DNA of 64,000 nucleotides from NCBI GenBank assembly GCA_023387335.1, contig JAEWIF010000065.1:1-64000 (forward strand), read 5' to 3'. The DNA comes from Pseudomonadota bacterium. Lineage in GTDB: Bacteria > Pseudomonadota > Gammaproteobacteria > Burkholderiales > Burkholderiaceae_C. The notes below the pieces were generated by a model. The model did not search any database. It worked only from the letters and a program-made list of their open reading frames with translations, and was not told the origin of the DNA. Of this stretch, positions 51,388-59,615 are shown piece by piece (the stretch's first letter is position 1; each line of letters opens with the position of its first letter). The translations under genes were made by a program, and so were the position numbers.

Positions 51388-52362
51388 TCAGTCGACGCTG
51401 GCGCCCGACGCCTTCACCGTCGCGGCCCAGCGCGCCGTGTCCTGTTTCAGGAACTCGGCGAACTGCTGCACGGTGCCGCCGGCGACGATGAGGCCCTGGC
51501 TGGCCAGGGAAGCCTTCACTTCGGGATCGGCCAGCGCCTTGTTGATCTCCGCGTTGAGCCGCTCGATGGCGGCGGCCGGCGTGCCGGCGGGAACCATGAT
51601 CCCCTGCCAGCCCACGGCGACGTAGTCGCGCAGGCCCGCTTCGGCCATGGTCGGCACGTCGGGCATGGTGGGCGCACGCGTGGCGCTGGTGATCGCCAGC
51701 GCCTTGAGCTTGCCCGACTTGACGTGCTGCGTGGCGGTCACCAGGTCGTTCGACAGCACCTGGACCTCGCCCGCCAGCAGCGCGTTCAGCGCGGGCGCGG
51801 CACCCTTGTACGGGATGTGCGTCAACGGCGCGCCGGAGTGCAGCTTGAACATCTCCACCGCCAGGTGCGGGAAGGTGCCGTTGCCGGCCGAGGCGTAGTT
51901 CAGCGCGCCGGGCTTCGACTTGGCCAGCGCGACCAGCTCCTTCACGTTGTTCGCTTCCAGCTGCGCCGGCACGAGCAGCAGGTTGGGCACCTGCACCATC
52001 AGCACCACCGGCGCGAAAGCGGTGGCCGTGTCGTACGGCAGCTTCTTGTACAGGCTGGGGTTGATCGCGATGTTGGTGTTGGCGAACAGCAGCGTGTAGC
52101 CATCGGCGGGCGCCGTCGCCACCGCGGTCGCGCCCGGGATGCCGCCGGCGCCGGGCTTGTTCTCGACGACGACCGGCTGCCCCATGGACTTGGAGAGCTT
52201 GTCACCCACGTTGCGGGCCAGCACGTCGGCCGAGCCGCCCGGCGGGAACGGGACCACCAGCTTGATCGGCTTGTTCGGATAGCCCTGGGCGAGCGCGGTC
52301 CCCATTCCCAGGAGCAGCGCGATCGCGGCGAGTGCATGGCGGCGGTGGAGCAGGATGTTCAT
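51388..52362 (-). CDS. Bug/TctC-family substrate-binding protein of the hydrolase operon
   Basis: A 324-residue periplasmic binding protein with signal peptide ending GTALAQ (about residue 26). It shows GYPNKPIKLVVPFPPGGSAD, VVVENKPGAGGIPGATAVA, LTHIPYKGAAPALNALLAGE and DVPTMAEAGLRDYVAVGWQG, a textbook Bug protein. It begins 6 bp after the CocE-type gene, so the two form an operon, opposite the MarR gene at 54166. The ligand is presumably an ester or amide, or its acid product. Confidence 0.93.
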   Translation of the reverse strand: MNILLHRRHALAAIALLLGMGTALAQGYPNKPIKLVVPFPPGGSADVLARNVGDKLSKSMGQPVVVENKPGAGGIPGATAVATAPADGYTLLFANTNIAINPSLYKKLPYDTATAFAPVVLMVQVPNLLLVPAQLEANNVKELVALAKSKPGALNYASAGNGTFPHLAVEMFKLHSGAPLTHIPYKGAAPALNALLAGEVQVLSNDLVTATQHVKSGKLKALAITSATRAPTMPDVPTMAEAGLRDYVAVGWQGIMVPAGTPAAAIERLNAEINKALADPEVKASLASQGLIVAGGTVQQFAEFLKQDTARWAATVKASGASVD

Positions 52363-52368
52363 GGCGTC

Positions 52369-54048
52369 TCAGGAAGGAATGATGGGCAGCAGCAGGTGGG
52401 AGCGATGCTTCGGACCGAAACGCACCGTGTGCCGCGTGGCGACGGCGTTGCAGGTGTGCACCCAGATCGGGTCCTCGGCGGTCGAGTCCTGGCCCTTGAT
52501 GTCCAGGACCAGGCGGTGGCCCGGAAGGAACACGTTGGACGTCTCGCGGATCTCGATCGCGTAGTCGTAGGTGCGTCCCGGCTCCAGCGCTTCGCGCGAC
52601 GTGTGCGGGTGGTAGGGACGGTACGGCTCGGACCGCGCCTCGTCGAGCTCGCGGTGCGAAGCCCGCAGCCAGCCCTTGGTGAGCGTGCGCGACTTGCCGT
52701 CCGGGCCCACGTCGCGCAGCGTCACGATCCAGGTGGCGTCCGGCTGGTCGAGCTCGGCGCTGAAGTGCAGCGCGATCGGGCCGGTGATCTCGGTGGGCTG
52801 GTCGAACGCGGCGGTCTGGAAGGTGATGCCCGCGGGATGCCGGGCCGGCGGCAGGTCGGGGTCGTTGCGGAACTCCGCCGATCCGGCGTCGCGCGGCGCT
52901 TCGAGCGACAGGCTGCCGTTGGCGCCCAGGTACATCGGCGTCCACCGCGTGCGCGCCAGCGGCCATTCGTGTTCGTCGCGGTATTCGTTGCGGCCCTTGA
53001 TCAGCAGGCGGATGGGCGGCTCGTCCATCATCCCGGTGTCGTTGCCCTTGAGCCAGTGGTCGTACCAGCGCAGGATCAGGTCCTGGTGGTCGGCCCAGGG
53101 ACGCAGCGGTCCGAGTGCCGACTCGGTCTCCATGATCAGCAGCTTCCTGGGCGCATCGATGCCCGCGTAGGCTTCGAACGCGCCGGCCAGGTGGACGGCC
53201 CAGCTGGTCCAGCGCGTCGCGAGGAAGGTCGGGACCTTGATGCGGTCGAACATCCGGTTGGGCGACCGCTCCCAGTACAGAGGACCGTCGAACGGCTCCA
53301 GCAGCCAGTCGAACAGCAGCGGGTTCTTCTTCGGGTACTTCAGCTGGATGTGCAGGTAGGCCGAGCGCCGGATCTCCGGCGTCTCCATCAGCGCCTGCAC
53401 GCGGCGCTCGATCTCCTCGGGCTTCATGCGGTCGAAGCTGAGGGGGCGCATGCCGTCCACGCTGACATGGCCCCACCACTGGTGCCAGAAGCCTTCGTTG
53501 AGCACGCCGCCGTGCCAGGCGCTCTGGCGGTAGCGGTCGGTCAGCGCCTCGTACGGGACGATGGCCTTCAGGTGCGGCGGCTGCTGGGCCGCCACCATGT
53601 ACTGCATGACCGCGAAGTACGACATGCCCAGCATGCCGCAGTTGCCGTCGCACCAGGGCTGGTCGGCCATCCACTCGATGATGTCGTAGCCGTCCTCCTG
53701 CTCCCTGGGTCCCTGGTAGCAGTACTCGCCGTCGGAGTCGCCCGAGCCGCGGGCGTCCGCGATCACGTGCACGTAGCCGCGGCTGACGAAGTACTCGGAG
53801 TCGCCGGCCTCCAGGCCGCCGTTGCCGATCAAAGGGCTGAGCGGCGCGCGCTTGCCGGTGATGCGCTGCAGGTCCTTGCCGTAGTGCGAGTAGGACAGCA
53901 GGGCGGGGTAGCGCCCGGGCTGGTCCGGCAGGTACACGTCGCAGGCGAGCGAGGTGCCGTCGCGCGCGGTGATTCGGACATTCCGCTGGACACGGACCTT
54001 GTGCTTCGGCTGGGAGACCTTGTCCCTCCAGGCTTCCTTCTCGCTCAT
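52369..54048 (-). CDS. CocE/NonD-family serine hydrolase
   Basis: A 559-residue X-Pro dipeptidyl-peptidase S15/CocE-type hydrolase. The nucleophilic Ser lies in MLGMSYFAVMQY, the opening is VRITARDGTSLACDVYLPDQ with RGSGDSDGEY, and a C-terminal jelly-roll domain (ATWIVTLRDVGPDGKSRTLT, then HRLVLDIKGQD) is present. Members cleave cocaine, acyl esters or peptides. No signal peptide is seen. The start at 54048 (MSEKEAWRDK) fits family length. It is divergent from a MarR gene over a perfect palindrome. The substrate is unknown. Confidence 0.91.
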   Translation of the reverse strand: MSEKEAWRDKVSQPKHKVRVQRNVRITARDGTSLACDVYLPDQPGRYPALLSYSHYGKDLQRITGKRAPLSPLIGNGGLEAGDSEYFVSRGYVHVIADARGSGDSDGEYCYQGPREQEDGYDIIEWMADQPWCDGNCGMLGMSYFAVMQYMVAAQQPPHLKAIVPYEALTDRYRQSAWHGGVLNEGFWHQWWGHVSVDGMRPLSFDRMKPEEIERRVQALMETPEIRRSAYLHIQLKYPKKNPLLFDWLLEPFDGPLYWERSPNRMFDRIKVPTFLATRWTSWAVHLAGAFEAYAGIDAPRKLLIMETESALGPLRPWADHQDLILRWYDHWLKGNDTGMMDEPPIRLLIKGRNEYRDEHEWPLARTRWTPMYLGANGSLSLEAPRDAGSAEFRNDPDLPPARHPAGITFQTAAFDQPTEITGPIALHFSAELDQPDATWIVTLRDVGPDGKSRTLTKGWLRASHRELDEARSEPYRPYHPHTSREALEPGRTYDYAIEIRETSNVFLPGHRLVLDIKGQDSTAEDPIWVHTCNAVATRHTVRFGPKHRSHLLLPIIPS

Positions 54049-54120
54049 CGAACAACTGCCTTTCGTCGTGGGGAACCGCGCGGTCGCGGGCGTCCGCCAC
54101 TCTAGGCAGTGACCCGATAA

Positions 54121-54153
54121 TTGTTGAAAAGAACAAACTTGAGGGTTAACCCT
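54121..54153. promoter_or_regulatory. Candidate MarR operators before the second marR gene
   Basis: TTGTT (54121-54125) and AACAA (54132-54136) form an inverted repeat with a 6-bp spacer. AGGGTTAACCCT (54142-54153) is a perfect 12-bp palindrome ending 12 bp before the MarR start. The GGTT/AACC arms recall the palindrome at 1243-1259 before the first marR gene. Autoregulation is inferred. Confidence 0.5.
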
Positions 54154-54165
54154 GGAGACGATCCG

Positions 54166-54681
54166 ATGTCCCTGACGGCTCCCGAGACCGTGGAGGACTT
54201 GCTCAACTACCGCCTGGCGCGCCTGCTCTCCGCCACCAGCACGCCCGGCATCCGCCTGCTCGAAGGCCGGTTCGGCGTGACGCGTCGCCAGTGGGGCCTG
54301 ATGGGACTGCTCGCCGCGCACGGGCCGATGTCCCCGTCCGAGCTTTCCCGGCTTTCGCACCTGGAGCCTTCCAAGGTGTCGCTGCCGATCACCGAACTCG
54401 TGTCGCGCGGCCTCGTTCTTCGCGAGACGCTCGTCGGCGACCGCCGCCGGGCCGTGGTGCAACTCACGGAAAGCGGGCAGCGCCTGTACGCGTCGGCATT
54501 CCCGCTGCTGGCCGATCTGTCGCGGGCGATGCTGGGCGCGCTGTCGCCCGACGAGGTGGATGCGCTCGACGGCATCATGCGCAAGCTCGGCGAGTCGGCC
54601 GGGCAATGGAGTTCGCAGCAGCCGGTCGCCGAGAAGGCGGACCGGCGCCGCGGCGGCAGCCGCCGCACCCGCTTCGAATAG
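54166..54681 (+). CDS. MarR-family transcriptional regulator
   Basis: A 171-residue winged helix-turn-helix protein starting MSLTAPETVEDLLNYRLARL. It contains EGRFGVTRRQWGLMGLLAAH, SPSELSRLSHLEPSKVSLPI and the wing ETLVGDRRRAVVQLTESG. It shares the GRFGVTRR-W block and a basic GGSR-containing C-terminus with the MarR protein at 1279. GGAGA lies before ATG 54166. It is divergent from the CocE-Bug operon, which it probably represses until a ligand appears. Confidence 0.92.
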   Translation: MSLTAPETVEDLLNYRLARLLSATSTPGIRLLEGRFGVTRRQWGLMGLLAAHGPMSPSELSRLSHLEPSKVSLPITELVSRGLVLRETLVGDRRRAVVQLTESGQRLYASAFPLLADLSRAMLGALSPDEVDALDGIMRKLGESAGQWSSQQPVAEKADRRRGGSRRTRFE

Positions 54682-54691
54682 CGGGAGCGCG

Positions 54692-55483
54692 CTAGACGAC
54701 GATAGCCGTCGCCGCCCCGTCCATCGACAGGATCGCCCCCGACACGTAGCCCGCGCGTGGCGAGGCCAGGAACGCCACCGCGTTCGCGATGTCCTCCGGC
54801 GTCGCCAGCCGGCCGAGCGGCGCGCGCGCCTTGGCACGCTGCAGCGCTTCTTCTTCCGAGATGCCGCGCAGCCGCGCGTCGGCGGCCAGGCCTTCGGCCA
54901 TGCGATCGGTCAAGGTGAGCGCCGGGTTCACCGCGTTGACGCGCACGCCGTGCGGCGCCCACGCGGCCGCCAGGCCGGCGGTGGCCAGCATCAGGGCCGC
55001 GTTGGCGGCGCCGCCGGCGATGTGCGTCGGCGCGGCGATCTTGCCGCCCATGCCGATGATGTTGACGATCACGCCGCTGCGCCGCTCGCCCATCTGCTTG
55101 ACCACGGGGTCGATGACGTGGATGCAGGTGAAGAACTTGGCCTGCATGGCCGCATGCCAGTCCGCGGGCTTGAGCTCGAGATAAGGCGTGCGGCGCGCGG
55201 CGCCGGCGGAGTTGACCAGCAGGTCGATCGGGCCGCCCGCGGCGACGGCGGCTTCGACCATAGCGGCGGCGGCGGAAGCGTCTTCCAGGTCCGCCGCGAG
55301 GCAGGTGAGTTCGCCGGGCGCTTCCTGGCGCAACTTGTCGCGCGCGGCGTCCAGGTTGGCCTGCGAGCGCGACGTGATGGTGACGCGCGCGCCTTCCTGC
55401 AGGAAGAGGCGGGCGCAGGCGTAGCCGATGCCGCGGCTGCCGCCGGTGATGAGCACGTGTTGTCCGGCCAGTCCGAGATCCAT
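54692..55483 (-). CDS. SDR-fold protein lacking the YxxxK catalytic pair
   Basis: A 263-residue short-chain dehydrogenase-fold protein. Cofactor binding is intact: TGGSRGIGYACA (residues about 14-25), NSAGAA in place of NNAG, and a good C-terminal end (PRAGYVSGAILSMDGAA). The active-site region reads IIGMGGKIAAPTHIAGGAAN-AALM. Aligned on the following WAPHGVRVNAVNP block, the usual YxxxK becomes GGAAN, so both catalytic Tyr and Lys are missing. It follows the GntR gene by 26 bp and ends the second Rieske operon. It may bind NAD(P)H without classical reductase chemistry. Confidence 0.85.
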   Translation of the reverse strand: MDLGLAGQHVLITGGSRGIGYACARLFLQEGARVTITSRSQANLDAARDKLRQEAPGELTCLAADLEDASAAAAMVEAAVAAGGPIDLLVNSAGAARRTPYLELKPADWHAAMQAKFFTCIHVIDPVVKQMGERRSGVIVNIIGMGGKIAAPTHIAGGAANAALMLATAGLAAAWAPHGVRVNAVNPALTLTDRMAEGLAADARLRGISEEEALQRAKARAPLGRLATPEDIANAVAFLASPRAGYVSGAILSMDGAATAIVV

Positions 55484-55509
55484 GGTCCTTGTTCCTTCGC
55501 GGCGTCGCG

Positions 55510-56181
55510 TCAGCCGAGCACTTCGGCCCAGTAGTCCTGTGCGCGGCGCATGTGTTGCTGGATGAGGCGCTGGGCGTCCTCGACGTTGCGGTCCTCGATG
55601 GCGCGGGCCATGCGGCGGTGGTCGCGTGCGGACGATTTTCCCTGTTCGTGGTTCTCGAACCAGGCGCGTCGCCGCGGCGCGCTGAGGCAGTAGAACGAAT
55701 TGAGCACGCGCACCAGCACGCTGTTGTGCGAGGCGGTCACCAGCGCGATGTGGAACTCGGTGTCCAGCTCGGCGATGTTGCCGCCCTCGCGCAGCAGGCG
55801 CTCGGTGCGCTGCAGGATGTCCGCCATCGAGGCCAGGTCGTCCTCGGTGCGGCGGTCGCAGGCCAGCCGCGCCGCCAGCCCCTCCAGCGCGAGCCGGACC
55901 TCGGTGGATTCGCCGATCTCGCCGGCCGAGGGCGTGCCGCCCTGTTCGGCCAGCGCCACCAGCGTCTCGAAGCTGCTGTCGGTGGACACGCGCCGCAGGT
56001 AGATGCCCGAATTGGGCCGCGACTCCAGCACGCGCAGCGTGGTGAGCGCGGCGATGCCCTCGCGCACGGCGTTGCGGCCTATCCCCAGCCGCTCGGCCAG
56101 GTCGCGCTCCGAAGGCAGCCGGTCGCCGGGCTGGAGATGGCGCTGCTGCACCATCTCCATGATGGACTTCATCGCGCTCAC
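55510..56181 (-). CDS. GntR-family regulator, FadR/FCD subgroup
   Basis: A 223-residue regulator. The N-terminal winged helix has LQPGDRLPSERDLAERLGIG, RNAVREGIAAL and LESRPNSGIYL; the C-terminal FCD domain has DTEFHIALVTASHN (metal-binding D/H) and ARDHRRMARAIEDRNVEDA. It starts with GTG overlapping the reductase stop (56178-56181); ATG 56172 is an alternative. It is cotranscribed with the Rieske oxygenase and reductase. Palindromes of the FadR/LldR type in the promoter interval at 58436-58619 are its likely operators. Confidence 0.92.
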   Translation of the reverse strand: MSAMKSIMEMVQQRHLQPGDRLPSERDLAERLGIGRNAVREGIAALTTLRVLESRPNSGIYLRRVSTDSSFETLVALAEQGGTPSAGEIGESTEVRLALEGLAARLACDRRTEDDLASMADILQRTERLLREGGNIAELDTEFHIALVTASHNSVLVRVLNSFYCLSAPRRRAWFENHEQGKSSARDHRRMARAIEDRNVEDAQRLIQQHMRRAQDYWAEVLG

Positions 56182-57125
56182 AGGTCGAGCACGAGACGGG
56201 GCCCGAGGCTGCCGGAGCAGCAGACCATCATGGCCTTGTTCGACGCCTTCTCCTCGGCGGTGAGGTAGTCGTCGCGGTGGTCGGGCGTTCCCTCCAGCAC
56301 GTTGGTGCAGCAGGTGCCGCAGATGCCCTGCGAGCAGGAGTACTGCACGTCCACGCCGGCATCCAGCAGCGTGTCGAGCAGCGTGCGACCCGGTTCCACG
56401 GCCAGCGTGCGGCCGCTGCGCTTCAACTCGACCTCATACCCGCCCGAAGTGGCCGCGGCCTGGCTCGCGGTGAAGCGTTCCAGGTGCACGCGCTGCGGCG
56501 CCAGGCCCTCGCAGGCCGCCAGGAACTCGTCGATCATCCCGGCCGGCCCGCAGCAGTACAGGTGCGAGCCCGCCGGCGCCTCGCGCACGATCTGGCGCAG
56601 GTCCAGCCGGCCCAGGCCTTCGCTGCTGTAGCGCAGGTCGACCTGCACGCCGGCTCTTTCGAGCGCCTGCATCTCCTGCGCGTAGGCCGCGCGCTGCGGC
56701 GAGCGGGCCGCGTAATGCAGACGCCAGGCGCGGTTCAGGTGCCTGAGCCGCGCGGCCATGGACACGAAAGGCGTGATGCCGATGCCGCCCGCGATGAAGA
56801 TCGCCATCGGCGCGTCCTCGTACAGCGGGAAGTCGTTCACCGGCTCGCCGGCCGTGAACCGGTCGCCCGGCCGCGGCGTCGCGTGCATCCAGGAAGAGCC
56901 GCCGCGGCTCTCGGCCGAGCGGTCCACCGCGATCACGTACCGATGCCTCTCGGCCGGGTCGTTGACCAGCGAATAGCTGCGCACCAGCCCGCCGGGCAGG
57001 TGCAGGTCGATGTGCGCGCCGGCCGTGAACGGGGGCAGGGCGGACCCGTCGGCCGACGCGAATTCGTACGAGACGACGTCCTGCGCCTCCAGGCGCATCT
57101 GCCGCAGCACCAGTTGCAGGCTCAC
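56178..57125 (-). CDS. PDR/VanB-type oxidoreductase (FMN, NADH, 2Fe-2S)
   Basis: A 315-residue oxygenase reductase with RSYSLVND (flavin), GGIGITPFVSMA and YCCGPAGMI (NAD), and the plant-type ferredoxin domain CSQGICGTCCTNVLEG with a final Cys in MVCCSG. It closely resembles the reductase at 38290 (same domain order, both ending in a VLDL tail). It is the electron donor for the Rieske protein at 57122, whose stop its GTG start overlaps. Confidence 0.93.
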   Translation of the reverse strand: MSLQLVLRQMRLEAQDVVSYEFASADGSALPPFTAGAHIDLHLPGGLVRSYSLVNDPAERHRYVIAVDRSAESRGGSSWMHATPRPGDRFTAGEPVNDFPLYEDAPMAIFIAGGIGITPFVSMAARLRHLNRAWRLHYAARSPQRAAYAQEMQALERAGVQVDLRYSSEGLGRLDLRQIVREAPAGSHLYCCGPAGMIDEFLAACEGLAPQRVHLERFTASQAAATSGGYEVELKRSGRTLAVEPGRTLLDTLLDAGVDVQYSCSQGICGTCCTNVLEGTPDHRDDYLTAEEKASNKAMMVCCSGSLGPRLVLDL

Positions 57126-58435
57126 GGCGTGTACCCGAAGCCGGCGTCCAGGCGGGCCACCGTGTGCTCGCGGCTTTCCTGCCAGGAGACGCCGGTGGGC
57201 AGGGTGACCGACACGGCGCGCACCATGAACGTCGAAGGATCGCGCACGCCTTGCGGCTCGGTGCCCGCGCGCGCGTTGCGCACGGTCTCCAGCAGCAGGC
57301 GGCGCGTCATCGCGATGCCGGTGTCGCTGATGCCCAGGTGCTCCTTGCTGCGGTCGTAGACGGCCGCCACGCCCGACTGGCAGGCCGCGTCCTGCACCCA
57401 CAGGCCGGGCAGGCCGGAGAACCAGGTCTTGGTCTGGGCGTCGTAGTTGAAGAGGTAGCCGTTCTCGCGGTTGAAGCGCGGCCAGTACTTGGCGTAGGGC
57501 TCGGTGGGCGGGCGCGGCTGGAAGGCGGAAGCGCTGGCGTGCCCGGTCTCGCGGCCGGCATGGCCGTTCTCGAACAGCGCGCGGCTCTTGTCGTACAGCT
57601 TCTCCGACGGGTGGTAGGAGAACATGATGCACAGCGTGTTCTCGTCGTCCAGCGGCACCCAGGCGTGGCCCGAGAGTTCGGGGTACTGCGACTGCGGCGG
57701 CACCAGCGTGTAGAAGGGCAAGAGGAACTGGTTGACGCGCCAGTAGCTGCGCTCCTCGTCCAGCTTGCGGCGCGAGGCGATGCTCATGCCGAACGGCTGG
57801 CGCTGGCATTCGAACATCGGACGCAGGTCGCGCTTGGCGATCCAGTCGCTGATGGCGCCCTGCGCGTCGATGCGTCCGTGCAGGATGGGCGCGTGGGCCG
57901 AGTCGATCTCGCCTTCCACCGCCTGCAGCCAGTTGCACTCCTGGATGCGGAAGCTCACGTGCACGCGCTCGGCGGGCACCAGGTTCCATTCCATGTCGGG
58001 CAGCGGCGGCGGGTCGTCCTGCCGCGGGCCCATGTAGGCCCAGACGATGCCGTTGCGCTCGCGGCAGGCGTACGCCTTGAGCCGCACCTTGTCCTTCAGG
58101 CGGCTGTCCTGCGGCTCGGCCGGCAGGTCCTGCACGTGGCCGTCGGTGCCGAACTTCCAGCCGTGGTACACGCAGCGCAGGCCGCAGTCCTCGTTGCGGC
58201 CGAACACCAGCGGCGCGCCGCGGTGCGGGCAGGCGTGGTCCACCAGGCCGATGCGGCCTTCGCTGTCGCGGAAGGCGATCAGGTCCTCGCCGAGCAGGCG
58301 CACGCGCTGCGGCATGCCGCCCGCGGGCACGTCCGACGCCGGCAGGAACGGCAGCCAGTACAGGCGCATCAGCTGGCCCATGGCGGTGCCGGGGCCGACG
58401 CGGACCAGGGTTTCGTTGTCTTCTGTGGTGAGCAT
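57122..58435 (-). CDS. Rieske non-haem iron oxygenase, alpha subunit
   Basis: A 437-residue oxygenase of the phthalate dioxygenase-like group. Rieske ligands are Cys69, His71, Cys88 and His91 (CPHRG...CVYHGWKF). The mononuclear iron site is around VEGEIDSAHAPILHG near residue 178. It starts MLTTEDNETLVRVGPGTAMG at ATG 58435. It is homologous to the oxygenase at 41213 but clearly divergent. It heads the operon oxygenase, reductase, GntR, SDR. The substrate is unknown. Confidence 0.93.
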   Translation of the reverse strand: MLTTEDNETLVRVGPGTAMGQLMRLYWLPFLPASDVPAGGMPQRVRLLGEDLIAFRDSEGRIGLVDHACPHRGAPLVFGRNEDCGLRCVYHGWKFGTDGHVQDLPAEPQDSRLKDKVRLKAYACRERNGIVWAYMGPRQDDPPPLPDMEWNLVPAERVHVSFRIQECNWLQAVEGEIDSAHAPILHGRIDAQGAISDWIAKRDLRPMFECQRQPFGMSIASRRKLDEERSYWRVNQFLLPFYTLVPPQSQYPELSGHAWVPLDDENTLCIMFSYHPSEKLYDKSRALFENGHAGRETGHASASAFQPRPPTEPYAKYWPRFNRENGYLFNYDAQTKTWFSGLPGLWVQDAACQSGVAAVYDRSKEHLGISDTGIAMTRRLLLETVRNARAGTEPQGVRDPSTFMVRAVSVTLPTGVSWQESREHTVARLDAGFGYTP

Positions 58436-58478
58436 GGGGAACCTCTGCGACGGGTTTTGCGGAAAGTGGTGCGACCAG

Positions 58479-58493
58479 ATTGGTTCTACCAAT
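58479..58493. promoter_or_regulatory. FadR/LldR-type GntR operator
   Basis: ATTGGT-TCT-ACCAAT is a perfect 6+3+6 palindrome with the TTGGTNNNACCAA core known for LldR/PdhR-type FCD regulators. It lies 44 bp before the Rieske start, in the operon that encodes a GntR/FCD protein. This is good positional and sequence support; binding is not shown. Confidence 0.65.
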
Positions 58494-58571
58494 TGTAGGT
58501 GCAACCTTTCTGGATCAGAGGGAATTCCGAAGCCGGCGGCGGGGTTTCCGGGTAAACCCGCGCAAAAATCC

Positions 58572-58586
58572 ATTGGTCTGTCCATT
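58572..58586. promoter_or_regulatory. Second, imperfect GntR operator facing the Bug operon
   Basis: ATTGGT-CTG-TCCATT keeps the left half of the perfect site at 58479 and has two mismatches in the right half. It lies 34 bp before the Bug gene on the other strand. Two sites in one divergent interval suggest the GntR protein controls both operons. Confidence 0.45.
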
Positions 58587-58619
58587 AGACTCGCTTGCCC
58601 ACCTTAGGAGAGCCCCGCC

Positions 58620-59615
58620 ATGCGCGCACCCCGCTCCATCGGCCGCAGAGCCGCACTCGTCCACATCGCCGCCGGCGCGGCCGCCATCGCCGCGCCCGGG
58701 CGGCTGCTGGCCCAGTCGGCTTGGCCCGAGAAGCCGATCACCCTGGTGTCGCCCTTCGGCGGCGCCGTGGACATCCTGGCGCGCCTGATCGGCGCCGACC
58801 TGGCCAAGCGGCTCGGCCAGAGCATCGTGGTCGACCTGAAGCTCGGCGGCTCCGGCACCATCGGCATGGCGCACGTGGCCCGCGCGCAGCCCGACGGCTA
58901 CACCATCGGCATGGGCACCACGACGTCGCTGACGTCGGCGCCGCACCTGATCAAGAACCCCGGCTACGACATCGAGAAGTCGTTCACCTACCTGGGCCTG
59001 ATCCAGACCTCGCGCCAGGTCCTCACCGTCTCGCCCAAGCTGGGCGTCAACACGCTGAAGGAATTCATCGCGCTGGCGAAGTCCAAGCCGGGCCAGCTGA
59101 ACTTCGGCTCCAGCGGCGTGGGCAACAGCATCCACCTGGCGGTGGAGCAGTTCAACGCGGCGGCCGGCATCAAGGCCGTGCACATCCCGTTCAAGACCGG
59201 CAACGAGACCGACACGGCCATCATGGCCGGCGACGTGCAGTACACCATCGCCTCGCTGGCGACCTCGCTGCCGCGGATCCAGGCCGATCGCCTGAAGGCG
59301 CTGGCCGTCACCGGCGAAGGCCGCGACCCGGCGCTGCCCGACGTGCCCAACCTGCAGGAAGCGGGCCTCGCCGCGCGCATCCCCGACCAGCTGTTCGGCA
59401 TGGTCGCGCCGGCCGGCATGCCGCCGGCCGTCAGCGCCAAGCTGCTCAAGGCCGTGGCCGACATGCAGAAGGACCCGGCGTTCCAGGAAGCGGTGCGCAA
59501 GGGCGGCGGCGTGCCCAGCCAGGTGCACGGCGAGGAATTCCGCAAGCTGGTGATGGCGGACAGCCAGACCTGGGGCGACCTGATCAAGCGCCTGAACATC
59601 ACGCTCAACAGCTGA
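58620..59615 (+). CDS. Bug/TctC-family substrate-binding protein
   Basis: A 331-residue periplasmic binding protein with a twin-Arg-like signal (RSIGRRAALVHIAAGAAAIA, cleaved near LLAQ). Family features are ITLVSPFGGAVDILARLIGA, IVVDLKLGGSGTIGMAHVA, AVHIPFKTGNETDTAIMAGD and DVPNLQEAGLAA. LKLGGSG replaces the more usual NKPGA. AGGAG precedes the ATG. It leads a three-gene operon divergent from the second Rieske operon. Confidence 0.9.
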   Translation: MRAPRSIGRRAALVHIAAGAAAIAAPGRLLAQSAWPEKPITLVSPFGGAVDILARLIGADLAKRLGQSIVVDLKLGGSGTIGMAHVARAQPDGYTIGMGTTTSLTSAPHLIKNPGYDIEKSFTYLGLIQTSRQVLTVSPKLGVNTLKEFIALAKSKPGQLNFGSSGVGNSIHLAVEQFNAAAGIKAVHIPFKTGNETDTAIMAGDVQYTIASLATSLPRIQADRLKALAVTGEGRDPALPDVPNLQEAGLAARIPDQLFGMVAPAGMPPAVSAKLLKAVADMQKDPAFQEAVRKGGGVPSQVHGEEFRKLVMADSQTWGDLIKRLNITLNS

